Shown: one piece after another, positions 47,489 through 56,549 of the stretch
How the letters are laid out: every line of letters begins with the position of its first letter
How positions within the stretch are numbered: the first letter of the stretch is position 1
NCBI RefSeq assembly: GCF_019711355.1
Contig: NZ_CP081297.1
Coordinates: 2,191,001-2,255,000 of the forward strand
Direction of reading: 5' to 3'
DNA length: 64,000 nt
Source of the DNA: Qipengyuania psychrotolerans
Lineage (GTDB): Bacteria; Pseudomonadota; Alphaproteobacteria; Sphingomonadales; Sphingomonadaceae
Position numbers and translations under genes: made by a program
The notes under the pieces: model-generated
Told to the model about the DNA's origin: nothing
Database searches by the model: none
The model's input: the letters and a program-made list of their open reading frames with translations, nothing else

Positions 47489-48940
47489 CTACGCCGCCTC
47501 ACGATTTGCTTTCTCCATTCTCTCACTGCTCGCACTCAAAATCTGCTTAAGGCGCATGCCGACGGCTAGTGCGAGCTTTGGCGGCACGGCGTTCCCAACT
47601 TGGGTGTACTGGGGAACCTCAGTACGCCTTTTCAAACCCCCGGTCGTTTCCTTTCCTCGAAATTCGAATGCGTCTGGAAAGGATTGGAACCGAGCTAATT
47701 CTCGTACAGTCATGGTCCTTGGTTCGGCCGGGTGTACGAAATCATCAGGAATACTCAGGACAGTGGGGCTCGGCTTGTCCCAAGACAGCGCCCGCTGGCT
47801 ATGCTTCTTAGTGGCCAGCTCACGAAAAATTTCAGCTGCCTGTGACGGACTTTCGGCAAGCACTACGCCATCGGGGGCAATCAACGGGAATCGGATAAGC
47901 TCTTCAATGGACTGATCAAGCCCTCCGACAGTACCTCCTTCTGTTCTAGCCTGGAATCCGTAAGTAAGCAGTTCCGCGCTGACACCTTGATCCCAGAGGC
48001 ACTGGTAAAGGCGGAACCTGAGCTCCACTCTCTCGGAGTGAGTACGTTTGTTGTGGTTGGCAATAGGGCCCAGTTTCGCAACTGAGCTGCGGGTGCCTTC
48101 CGGGATCCAGCTCCTGTCGGTAGCCATCTCCGTAGCGTAGGATGATCTTCTCTTACCGCTCCAAGTAGCGGACAGATCAGCGATCGCATCTTTCACCGTT
48201 TTGACTTTGCCGGCCTGGGTGTTTGGAACCGGTGCTAGAAATGGCTGAGAGTTCTCTATCGGTGCTGCATCCGCGAATGTAGATCGCCAAAGTTTGCCGC
48301 TGGCTTTTGCGCCAACTTCTTGCGAGACGTCGGAGCGTAGTCCAACCAACATCACCCTGGGACGATGCTGCGCAGCACCGAAGTGCATAGCATTGATCAA
48401 CATTGGTTGGACGCAATAGCCCGAGCCAATTTTTTCCAATGCTTGATGCAGCTGGCCGAACGCTGCTTCTGAACCGTGCTTGCGGAAATCTTGCCGCATG
48501 CCTGCAACATTCTCAATCATCACGGCTTTAGGCGATACTGCCTCTACAAACTCAAGAAACTGCCATGCGAGCTGGTTTCGTTCGTCCTTGGGATTACGAC
48601 GCCCAGCAAGTGAGAATCCTTGGCAAGGCGGCCCGCCTGCAACGAGGTCGACACCATCTTCTCTGAGCTCTTCTAGAAGACCTTCAGCCTTTAGGACCTC
48701 CAATAATGGGCTCACGACCAAGCCCTCGCTCGCTTGCTGTTCGATGGGTAGTGATAGATGCTTAGCGTAACTAGCGTCTCCGTCAGGCCCGATCCTCTGG
48801 ATGAAGTTGTGATAGAAAGTCTCGGCCGCCATGGCAGATTTTTCGACAGCGAAGCGCAAATCGAACCCGGCTTGCTCAAGCCCGAGAGAAAGGCCTCCGC
48901 AACCCGCGAATAAATCTATGTAAGTGACTCTGTCTGGCAT
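47489..48940 (-). CDS. C5-cytosine DNA methyltransferase (Dcm-like)
   Basis: This 483-residue enzyme methylates cytosine at carbon 5 in a specific duplex sequence. Motif I is DLFAGCGGLSLG (residues 9-20). Motif IV is GGPPCQGFS with catalytic Cys106. Motif VI is ENV (143-145). Motif VIII is QHRPRV (191-196). Motif IX is RELARFQSFPD and motif X is QVGNAVPP. Motif IX-adjacent sequence of about 150 residues between VIII and IX would be the target-recognition domain. The vsr gene lies 74 bases upstream and the large ATPase gene before that, so the methyltransferase is probably the self-marking unit of this locus. The recognition sequence cannot be read from the gene. The class is certain. Confidence 0.95.
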   Translation of the reverse strand: MPDRVTYIDLFAGCGGLSLGLEQAGFDLRFAVEKSAMAAETFYHNFIQRIGPDGDASYAKHLSLPIEQQASEGLVVSPLLEVLKAEGLLEELREDGVDLVAGGPPCQGFSLAGRRNPKDERNQLAWQFLEFVEAVSPKAVMIENVAGMRQDFRKHGSEAAFGQLHQALEKIGSGYCVQPMLINAMHFGAAQHRPRVMLVGLRSDVSQEVGAKASGKLWRSTFADAAPIENSQPFLAPVPNTQAGKVKTVKDAIADLSATWSGKRRSSYATEMATDRSWIPEGTRSSVAKLGPIANHNKRTHSERVELRFRLYQCLWDQGVSAELLTYGFQARTEGGTVGGLDQSIEELIRFPLIAPDGVVLAESPSQAAEIFRELATKKHSQRALSWDKPSPTVLSIPDDFVHPAEPRTMTVRELARFQSFPDAFEFRGKETTGGLKRRTEVPQYTQVGNAVPPKLALAVGMRLKQILSASSERMEKANREAA

Positions 48941-49014
48941 TCGAACCTCTTCGATCAGGTATACCCAAGCCTTTGCGGTTTGCCAGGCTCAAACTGCAAT
49001 TGTCTTAGGGGTTT

Positions 49015-49431
49015 CTATGCCTTGAGAGAGAACCAATCGCGAAGCTTTTCCCGAAGATCGCCCATTCCGTTCAGTTCACAAGCCCAGATCACACGCACTG
49101 TCCACCCTAGGCTCTCAAGTGCTTCGATTGATTGCCGATCTCGCTCTACATTGCGCGTGAGCTTTGGCTCCCAGTATTCACGGTTACTAGACGGGATGCG
49201 CCCTTCTTTACACGCATCATGCTGGTGCCAAAAACAACCATGGACGAAAATCGCAGTCTTGTGTCTTGCTAGCACTAAGTCGGGACGCCCTGGTAAGTCT
49301 TTTCGATGCAAGCGAAATCTCAAACCCAAGCTGTGCAGCAGCTTCCTAACGGCAATTTCAGGCTTGGTATCCTTCTGCTTGACCCCCTTCATTATGCGGC
49401 TGCGCTTCTCCCTGGATACGAAATCGGCCAC
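49015..49431 (-). CDS. vsr: Vsr-family DNA mismatch endonuclease
   Basis: This 138-residue endonuclease nicks next to T:G mismatches made by deamination of 5-methylcytosine. It carries the family start VSREKRSRIMKGVKQKDTKPE. The active-site residues are Asp51 (LPGRPDLVL), His64 and His69 in IFVHGCFWHQH. The zinc ligands are Cys66, His71, Cys74 and Cys118. These positions agree closely with E. coli Vsr. It lies nine bases after the giant ATPase gene and 74 before the methyltransferase. Such Vsr proteins usually accompany a 5mC methyltransferase as repair partner, but in some islands they may serve as the cutting enzyme. The symbol is by family. Confidence 0.94.
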   Translation of the reverse strand: MADFVSREKRSRIMKGVKQKDTKPEIAVRKLLHSLGLRFRLHRKDLPGRPDLVLARHKTAIFVHGCFWHQHDACKEGRIPSSNREYWEPKLTRNVERDRQSIEALESLGWTVRVIWACELNGMGDLREKLRDWFSLKA

Positions 49432-49440
49432 AGCTCTGCT

Positions 49441-52400
49441 TTAGCTCTTTGGCAAGGAAAAGAACGGCTGCCCCTTCATCAGGATTCCTTCAGTCTGGCC
49501 ATTTGCACAGCGATAGTAGGCCCAATGCGCCTTCAGTGAAGAAAGGTCCTGCGCCATCTGGTGGGTAGGTCCGCGGAAACCGATATTCTCTAGATCTTTG
49601 GCTTTCGCACCTTTCACGTTGTGCACGGCCCACGTAGAAAGCGCTTCGGCCCAATTCTTGCCGCCGAGTTGGAAGTGCGAGAGGTACTGGGAAGATAGGA
49701 TTACGCCCAGCCCGAATTCGCGGCCCTCAAGCATCATCTTCATGAGGACATCAAAGCCGCGCCCCAGCGCATGATGTGCCTCATCGATAAGCACCATGGT
49801 ATCGATGAAACGACGGTTGGTCCCATCTTCGCCAACCTCGAAGCCAGGCTTTTCAATCGTCTTCATGTAATCGGTGTAAAGATGCTCTAAGAACATTGTT
49901 GCGACTATATCAACAATGTCTTGCCCAGCGCCACCGAGATCAGAGAGATTGAGGACTGTGTTTTTAGTGAAGAGCTCACTAAACGAGTGGATATTCTGAT
50001 GGTTTTTCTCAAATATCTCAAGATCAATCATCATGGTCAATTTGGCCACTACCGTGTCAGCAGTCCCACCATTTTTCTGGCGGTAAACATCGAGAATATT
50101 TTCGAGTAGGGGCCAATGGCCAGGTGCACAATCTCCATACGCGTGCATGACACTAGCGTAGAGGTTTGTGCCTTGGACCGCTCCGATGTTAGCAATTCTC
50201 TGCAGAAGGTCTTTGAAGAAGTTTGCGCGATAGACCTTTTGGATATTCGTCGCGCCCTCTGGCAAGGCAAAGAAGTTTATTGGTAGTGTACGAGTAGGGT
50301 CGAGCACTTGTGCAGAAATCGACTCTGGGAACTCGCCAGCCGAATAGTCTTTTTTGTAATCGAAAATAAAGGTCTTCGGAGCTTTGCCGCGGTTGCTCGC
50401 TGCTGATTGCGAAAGCTGGTAGACTAACGACTTCAGGAACTGTGTTTTTCCGGTGCCTAGATCGCCGACAACACCCATGTTCATCTGGGTCAGCTCGGTA
50501 TTGCTCGGCTTGAACAAGACAGGTGAGCTTGATGTGCCTTGGAATTCTTGGCCGACCAGAACCTCAATCCCAAGCGAAGGAGTGGCGTGAATGGGGACCT
50601 GCCCATTCTCTTTACCCTCAGGCGCAGGCCTTTCCGAGACACTATTCCCATTGTCCTGTGCAGCATGATCTGCCTCTTGCGACTGGCCCTTGAGTTCCAC
50701 ATCTGGTTCCGCGGGCTCTTCACTAACGCCTCCGCCGATTGGTTCGACGCGCGCGGGCTGGTCTTCGTTCGTAACTAGATCCGCCTCTTGGGTCTCTGGC
50801 TCGTATGGTTCAGCTGGAGAGGATGCGTATTCTGGGAATGTGCTCTCGACGACACCCGCGACGGTTGAGCAGAATGCGCCCCCACCGTTGCAATCGGCGA
50901 GTGTTTCGAAGTTTGCGAGCACTTGGCCTGGCCGAGTGAGTTCGCCTTGCCTCGGCTCATAGCCAGCCCCTCCCTGACTCTTGCCGGCCCCTTGGAACCA
51001 TAAGAGCGTGCCCGGTGTAGAAGAAATCGATAGGCGGCCAGAAGCAACGGCCTCCAAAACTCTAGTCTCAACGGATGGGGCTGCACGAAGTTCGTGGGGC
51101 TTCAACGCGAATGCCGCTTCTACCAACGTCGCAAAGGCCGATCCCAGTAGCTGTGAATTCTCGCCATGAGTCATCAAGTTATCGCATGCCTTTTGGATCA
51201 CCTTCTGGCTCGAAGATAGCTGTTCCAGAGGGTCCTTGATTGCGGAGCTCGCACGGTCCGGGAACGAGCCACTTCCAGCGCGCGCCTTTATCTCGACAGG
51301 CTGCAAGAAGATTTGTGCAACCGTATTATTAGCCCAATCACCCTGAGCGATCCTTTTGGGGAGCTTCGCTTTGATCAGGAGCAAGTCAGCACGGCGTTGG
51401 TCGTCAACGGTCTTTGCGCCTACGCTGAGAGTATCTAGTAAGGGGAAGACAGCATCCAGAGGTAGGATACACCTAATCTCATCTTCTTCAGAATCGAGCT
51501 CCCATCCCTGCAAAGCCTTGAACGCAAATGCAAAACCGAGCGCTCCCATGCTGTGGGTGTTGCCCATGGTCAGCAGCGATGAAAGTCCGATCGCTCGAGC
51601 TCCAAGGGAACTCACGAGCTCACTCGCAATCTCTGCGCTACCCGTGACTCCCGCCGTTGTCAGATGGCTCGCAATTTCCTGCTGGAGCGCCGGGGATTGC
51701 TTCGCAAGTATCGTATACGGCTGGGTTGATGACACACTTGCACGAACACCTCGTTGTTGATTGCGAGCAAGGAATGCGGGCCTCCATTCCCAAAGCGCGA
51801 GGCCGACAGAATCATCTCTCAACTTTCGTGACAATGAAGCAGGGTCAAGAAAGCTATTACCTGTGACGGTCCAGCGGGCCTTATCACTGAAAAGAGCCTG
51901 GCCAATCTGGAGGTCGCTATTCACAAGGCCAACTTTGCCGTCGAAAGCGAGGCCCTCAAGCGTCGTAAGGGCTTCAGTGAAGCCTGCGATTCCAGAGAAG
52001 GAATTACTTGTTACGCCAGTATTGAGCACTGCGCTGTGCCCGGCGCCTTGGAGCGCCCTCCAAGTCTTAAAACGGGTTATGGGTAACTTGCCCCCTGCTG
52101 TTCCAAGAGACTCATCGGGTGAGGATTGAGAGTCGACCATGAGGTCTAGGGAGACAACAGAGTCTTCAAGGAACTGAAGGTCAACCTTCTGACCATCATC
52201 GCCGACCAGCCACTCGAGTGGCGGTCGGCCCGCACTGCTTCGACTGTCTCCGGCCACTTTCACAGATCCCAAGACTTTCCAGGCCTCGGGCGCACGGCCG
52301 GTCCTCGCCGGCGAGTCAATCACCCTGACGCCACCGGGAAGTTCATCGCGCGCCTTATCGAGCAGTTGTTGGGTGGCTGATATTACGGCCTGGTCAGTTT

Positions 52401-55074
52401 CTGCGAAGCGGTCTCTTGTCCCTTGAGAAGCAAGCCCAATCCGAAGCTCGGGCCCCATTGGGTACACTCGCAAGTAGTCCCTGATAGCCGCAGAAATGCC
52501 ACCTTCGTCCAATCCTGAAGGCGATCCGAGCGGGAGATCTAATCCGAGTATCTTCGCCTTTCTCTCATTGCCAGACTTATGGAACTCGACTGATGCCAGG
52601 AAATGCCAAGAAGCGAAGAAATCGTCAGGTCCGGCATCCAAGCCCAGTGACAAAAGCCTCTTGGGAGCTGCAAGCGATGGCCCGACCAAGGGAAAGGCGT
52701 CACCATCCACGAAACGCAAGAATGAGTGTGCAACACTTGCGAAGTGCTCCAGCTTTTGGAGCTTTTCAGCTTCTAACTGCACACTCCAGTGCCAAGCCAA
52801 GCGCAGAGGGTGCAAAGGCGACAGTAGAACCCCTTCGAACGCCCCGGTTACTGGGCTATAAAGAATGCCGGAAAGGGGATACCCAGCCCAAGCTGACTTG
52901 GCTTGCGCTGGGTTAATCGCCTCCAATAATCCCTTATACGCGCACAGGTAGGCATCTATCTGATGAGGTTCCAATTCGCGCAAGTCGATAGCGCTCGGAA
53001 GGGCTGTATCATCATTCCCTCCGACCAAGTCTTGCAAGCGAAGCGCTTCAAAGGCATCCCAAAATTTTGCAACCTCTGGCCTCTCGCTTAAACCGGAAGG
53101 AAAGGCTGCGGGTGCATTTGACGGCAAGTTGCTAAACGCACCGAACTCCTCGCTCCACTCTAAACCTGGGTCATCGGTCCCAGAATTCGTCGCGATAAGG
53201 GCGGTGCCCAAACAGCCCCTGAATTCCTCTTTGGGCATGTGATCAATACATTGATCTCGTAGCCAGCGCTCCAATTCGAAGCGAGGGTCTTGCTCCAGCG
53301 CGGCGCGCAGGTTTTCGTTGATAGGAATGAGTGGCTCACCCAAAATCGCAGCGGTGACCGGGGCCACTTGTCCACTCTCGATGATTGGCCAATCGAGTTG
53401 TAGCTTATAGTCCTCGACTTGGAGCGTCGTATCTTCAGGCAGCCTGCCGAGTTTGAAGAATTTGATCCACGCAGAACTACTTTCAAATTTCAGTTCATTA
53501 CCATCGGCCCATCTCGGAGTTGCTCCAGCACCTATGACTGCAAGCGAGAATTTTGTTTCGGCATCGGAGAAAGAGATCGACGGCATATCCATATCAAAGT
53601 CATGGACGAGCTCATTAGCCTCTTCATCTCTGAGCACTTTCGATGGCCCCTGAAATTGCACCTTTGGCTTCCGCTTGCCGTTACTTTCTTCGACTCCATA
53701 TACAACTGGCCGGGTCGGATTGGGAACGGCAAGGCTGACTCTGGTCGGCTCCCTGAAGGGGTTGTTTGGAGTATTTATATCTGACCAAAAGTAGAGGGAT
53801 AGAGGCTTCTCTTTCCACTTGCCACCTTTCACACCAATACTTTTGCGAAGGGTTGCAGTAACCTCCACGCGATCCTGCACAACTTCGATTCTCCCTAACT
53901 CTAGTTGCGCATCAGAGTTGGGCCGAAATTCGAATTGCAGGCTTTCGGCTAGCTCAGTGTCCACATGCTCTCGCAATTCGATAATCAGCTTTACATTGCA
54001 CAGATGCAGATCTTCGGAAGGCTTTATTCGTTTGCCGGGCTGGGGAAGGACAATAATATCAGCGCCTTCAGCGAGAATTGGTGCTTCCTCCCAATTACTA
54101 TCTTCTAGCTGGACCATAAGCTTGGTCGTGATCTCAGGCGCATGCCGCTCGTAGAAGAAGCCTGGCTCAGTAGTCTGCGCCCAAGCCCTTAGCCACTCTT
54201 CGCGGGCCGGCGTGGAATACCCATTGGAACAAACAGCAAGAATCGGATGGCCATTGTTCATCCGACTTATGGGCAGGGTCTCCCAGTCAATATTTGCGAG
54301 ACGCGCCTCTGGCCCATCTATTTCTTCGATTTCTGCAAGTGCGCGGGCTACTTCGTCATATGATGACCAACGCTCTTCGATTATCTTTGCATAGTTTTTT
54401 GGGTCGTTCTTTGCGCTATATGCCACCCCATCGACCGGTCTAGGCAAGCCTGCCGCGAAATGCACTGCGACGACCTCCCGGTTGGGCAATCCAGGCTCAA
54501 CCATCTCAAGCGCGGATGGCAGGTTGCCCGCTAGCAAATCGAAATGCGTCATGAAGGCCGCTGGCCAAGGCTTCTGGTCGTTCCCGAATTCAGCGTACGC
54601 TTCAGCTAAGAAGCACGCCACTTGCTCAACGCAATCCGCAAGTCTTGATTCATCACAGTGCGAATCTAGGGAAAGAGCAGCGACCTCTCTGGATAAATTA
54701 TCGATATCTATCGTTGCTGAAGGGCCCTCGGCCAATTTTCCAGGCAAGCCATCAACCAGTAGGTCACGCGCAAGTTCAAGGGATTTCTTGAATTGGCCCG
54801 CCTGAGACTGCGTCGTCACAATGACAACGGTTGAAGTTCCTTCTTCTTCCGGGCTCCTGAACTGGATCGCCTTGTCAGCAACTATTTCACCTTCATCCGT
54901 GCGATCGCCAACAACTACTCCGTAAGCTTCGTCGCTGGCCTCATTCACTGCTTGGGCGACCGCCTTACGGAACACACTGCCTAATGAATTCGGCAACACG
55001 ATTTTGCTGACGCCGCCAACATGCGCTGCCGCTCTTCCTAAGGCCGTGGCGAGGATCTGCTCGTTTTCAGCCAT
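49441..55074 (-). CDS. Giant 1877-aa protein with C-terminal HerA/FtsK-like ATPase (DptH-like)
   Basis: The N-terminal 1400 residues are not recognisable by motif. An acidic, low-complexity linker (about residues 1430-1500, rich in Glu/Pro/Asp) leads to an ATPase of the HerA/VirB4 superfamily. Walker A is VVGDLGTGKTQFLKSLVYQL (about residue 1537). TFIFDYKKDYS follows. Walker B is MVLIDEAHHALGRGFD (about residue 1760), with ILSSQYLSHF downstream. The size, domain order and gene position after two smaller genes resemble DptH, the translocase-like component of Dnd phosphorothioation-dependent restriction. The start ATG 55074 overlaps the stop of the preceding gene (TAATG). The ATPase call is firm; DptH-likeness is inference without a profile search. 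Confidence 0.8.
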   Translation of the reverse strand: MAENEQILATALGRAAAHVGGVSKIVLPNSLGSVFRKAVAQAVNEASDEAYGVVVGDRTDEGEIVADKAIQFRSPEEEGTSTVVIVTTQSQAGQFKKSLELARDLLVDGLPGKLAEGPSATIDIDNLSREVAALSLDSHCDESRLADCVEQVACFLAEAYAEFGNDQKPWPAAFMTHFDLLAGNLPSALEMVEPGLPNREVVAVHFAAGLPRPVDGVAYSAKNDPKNYAKIIEERWSSYDEVARALAEIEEIDGPEARLANIDWETLPISRMNNGHPILAVCSNGYSTPAREEWLRAWAQTTEPGFFYERHAPEITTKLMVQLEDSNWEEAPILAEGADIIVLPQPGKRIKPSEDLHLCNVKLIIELREHVDTELAESLQFEFRPNSDAQLELGRIEVVQDRVEVTATLRKSIGVKGGKWKEKPLSLYFWSDINTPNNPFREPTRVSLAVPNPTRPVVYGVEESNGKRKPKVQFQGPSKVLRDEEANELVHDFDMDMPSISFSDAETKFSLAVIGAGATPRWADGNELKFESSSAWIKFFKLGRLPEDTTLQVEDYKLQLDWPIIESGQVAPVTAAILGEPLIPINENLRAALEQDPRFELERWLRDQCIDHMPKEEFRGCLGTALIATNSGTDDPGLEWSEEFGAFSNLPSNAPAAFPSGLSERPEVAKFWDAFEALRLQDLVGGNDDTALPSAIDLRELEPHQIDAYLCAYKGLLEAINPAQAKSAWAGYPLSGILYSPVTGAFEGVLLSPLHPLRLAWHWSVQLEAEKLQKLEHFASVAHSFLRFVDGDAFPLVGPSLAAPKRLLSLGLDAGPDDFFASWHFLASVEFHKSGNERKAKILGLDLPLGSPSGLDEGGISAAIRDYLRVYPMGPELRIGLASQGTRDRFAETDQAVISATQQLLDKARDELPGGVRVIDSPARTGRAPEAWKVLGSVKVAGDSRSSAGRPPLEWLVGDDGQKVDLQFLEDSVVSLDLMVDSQSSPDESLGTAGGKLPITRFKTWRALQGAGHSAVLNTGVTSNSFSGIAGFTEALTTLEGLAFDGKVGLVNSDLQIGQALFSDKARWTVTGNSFLDPASLSRKLRDDSVGLALWEWRPAFLARNQQRGVRASVSSTQPYTILAKQSPALQQEIASHLTTAGVTGSAEIASELVSSLGARAIGLSSLLTMGNTHSMGALGFAFAFKALQGWELDSEEDEIRCILPLDAVFPLLDTLSVGAKTVDDQRRADLLLIKAKLPKRIAQGDWANNTVAQIFLQPVEIKARAGSGSFPDRASSAIKDPLEQLSSSQKVIQKACDNLMTHGENSQLLGSAFATLVEAAFALKPHELRAAPSVETRVLEAVASGRLSISSTPGTLLWFQGAGKSQGGAGYEPRQGELTRPGQVLANFETLADCNGGGAFCSTVAGVVESTFPEYASSPAEPYEPETQEADLVTNEDQPARVEPIGGGVSEEPAEPDVELKGQSQEADHAAQDNGNSVSERPAPEGKENGQVPIHATPSLGIEVLVGQEFQGTSSSPVLFKPSNTELTQMNMGVVGDLGTGKTQFLKSLVYQLSQSAASNRGKAPKTFIFDYKKDYSAGEFPESISAQVLDPTRTLPINFFALPEGATNIQKVYRANFFKDLLQRIANIGAVQGTNLYASVMHAYGDCAPGHWPLLENILDVYRQKNGGTADTVVAKLTMMIDLEIFEKNHQNIHSFSELFTKNTVLNLSDLGGAGQDIVDIVATMFLEHLYTDYMKTIEKPGFEVGEDGTNRRFIDTMVLIDEAHHALGRGFDVLMKMMLEGREFGLGVILSSQYLSHFQLGGKNWAEALSTWAVHNVKGAKAKDLENIGFRGPTHQMAQDLSSLKAHWAYYRCANGQTEGILMKGQPFFSLPKS

Positions 55075-56540
55075 TAGAATGCCGGCTGTATTTCGAGAGC
55101 ATCGTCAGCGTCATGGCTGCTTCTTGCCAAACCATAAGATTCAAGCCTTCCGATAAGTGTACTTCTTGGCACGGAAATCCCAATGTCCGAGAGTGCGCCT
55201 GATAAGTCCGCCAAACGCGATGGTTGCCTAGGCCCTGTTGAGCATAGGCTTGCTATGACAACGAGCCACTCTTGCCCTGGGTCGACGCAAGTGTACGGGC
55301 CACATTGCTTCAGGAATCCATACAAGTCAGTAGATTGGTGCCCACCTCGGACGAGTAGCGAATACCTTATGGTTTCGAAGACATTTTTTGCGCCACTCCC
55401 CTTGCCGTTGTCCAATGCCAGGGCGATCTCGTTCGACACTTTGTCCCTGTAGGGCGCAAGGACGGAACGAGCGGCTTCCAACCACTCTGCAAGCCCTTCC
55501 TCCCTATCGTCGTATTCCGCGATACTAGGAAGCTCAGGATACATTTCCTTAAATCGCTTGAGTAGGTCTTGGCACGAAGTCCCTATGAAAGAGAGTTGCT
55601 TGATGGACGGCCCAACATCAGCCGCTGAGGCCGACCTATTGTCATCCCAAAAAAGCAATCGCTTGCTGTCTTCAATGACATTTTCGACCACCTCTTTTGC
55701 GTCAACCTCACTGCCTAAGGCAGCGACCATCCTGGTGTTCAGGTGCATTTCAAACAGGTAGGTGGTCGCTACGCCAGTTCGCGTCAGGCACGAGGCCCAA
55801 TCAGCGAACCTCCTCCTGGGCATGGCGTTCACCCACTGGTTCGAGCACAAGGCATCCCAACTATTCGCGAGCCAACGGAAAGGAGTAGGCTTGCCCTCGA
55901 GCCACTTTGGGGTGCGAAGGCCGGCTTTTGCCCCACCTGCATTAGACTTAATTTCCGCAAGCGCCGTTTTGCACTCAGGCGGCAAAGCCTTTTCGAGGGC
56001 GTCTTCGATCCAATCTGGAAGTCCAGCTGGCCCTGCCTCATTGAGGGCGCCGACCCAGCTTGTTGCAGCGCTATTCTTCCCGCCGCCAGCAGCGTAGATC
56101 TTCTCAATAATCTGCGCCACATTTACCGGGTTCTGCTTTCCTGTAATGCCTCGGGCGTCCTGCATTAAGGAAGCGGCGAGAGTCACTGGAATTGCAGTTG
56201 AGCGAATGGACTTCTCTGAAGCGTAGTTTTCGATCTCGTTAAGTAGCGTATCGAGAATTCCTCGCCCTACTTCGGGGGCCTGCCCAAACCGCGCAGCGAT
56301 TTCTTGGCTGGCCAACTCAAATTCCTCTTCATCTCGAAAGGGCTTGGTCGAGTGGACCTTGTCGTTCTTATGCGTAGCACGCGAACCGAATGCCAAGCCG
56401 TTGGGTGCTAGCGTTTGGCTAAGCTGCTTGCGCGACTTTTCGGTGGCAAGAGACCATGTCACCTCCGACATGAAAAGTTCCGTCGCCGGAATATACTCTG
56501 GGCGGTTGAGCCCAAAGAAGGACATGTCCTCATTCGCCAT
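55074..56540 (-). CDS. Unrecognised 488-aa protein, middle gene of the ATPase module (DptG-like position)
   Basis: This is a soluble, mostly helical protein with no motif I recognise. It begins MANEDMSFFGLNRPEYIPATEL. The last 50 residues (QPSRLADLSGALSDIGISVPRSTLIGRLESYGLARSSHDADDALEIQPAF) look like a winged helix. It lies nine bases after the P-loop ATPase gene and overlaps the giant ATPase gene by one base. By order and length it sits where DptG sits in Dnd restriction loci (DptG about 400-450 residues). This is a positional analogy only. A role as adaptor or DNA-contacting subunit of the complex is a guess. Confidence 0.75.
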   Translation of the reverse strand: MANEDMSFFGLNRPEYIPATELFMSEVTWSLATEKSRKQLSQTLAPNGLAFGSRATHKNDKVHSTKPFRDEEEFELASQEIAARFGQAPEVGRGILDTLLNEIENYASEKSIRSTAIPVTLAASLMQDARGITGKQNPVNVAQIIEKIYAAGGGKNSAATSWVGALNEAGPAGLPDWIEDALEKALPPECKTALAEIKSNAGGAKAGLRTPKWLEGKPTPFRWLANSWDALCSNQWVNAMPRRRFADWASCLTRTGVATTYLFEMHLNTRMVAALGSEVDAKEVVENVIEDSKRLLFWDDNRSASAADVGPSIKQLSFIGTSCQDLLKRFKEMYPELPSIAEYDDREEGLAEWLEAARSVLAPYRDKVSNEIALALDNGKGSGAKNVFETIRYSLLVRGGHQSTDLYGFLKQCGPYTCVDPGQEWLVVIASLCSTGPRQPSRLADLSGALSDIGISVPRSTLIGRLESYGLARSSHDADDALEIQPAF

Positions 56541-56549
56541 CGGAATACC

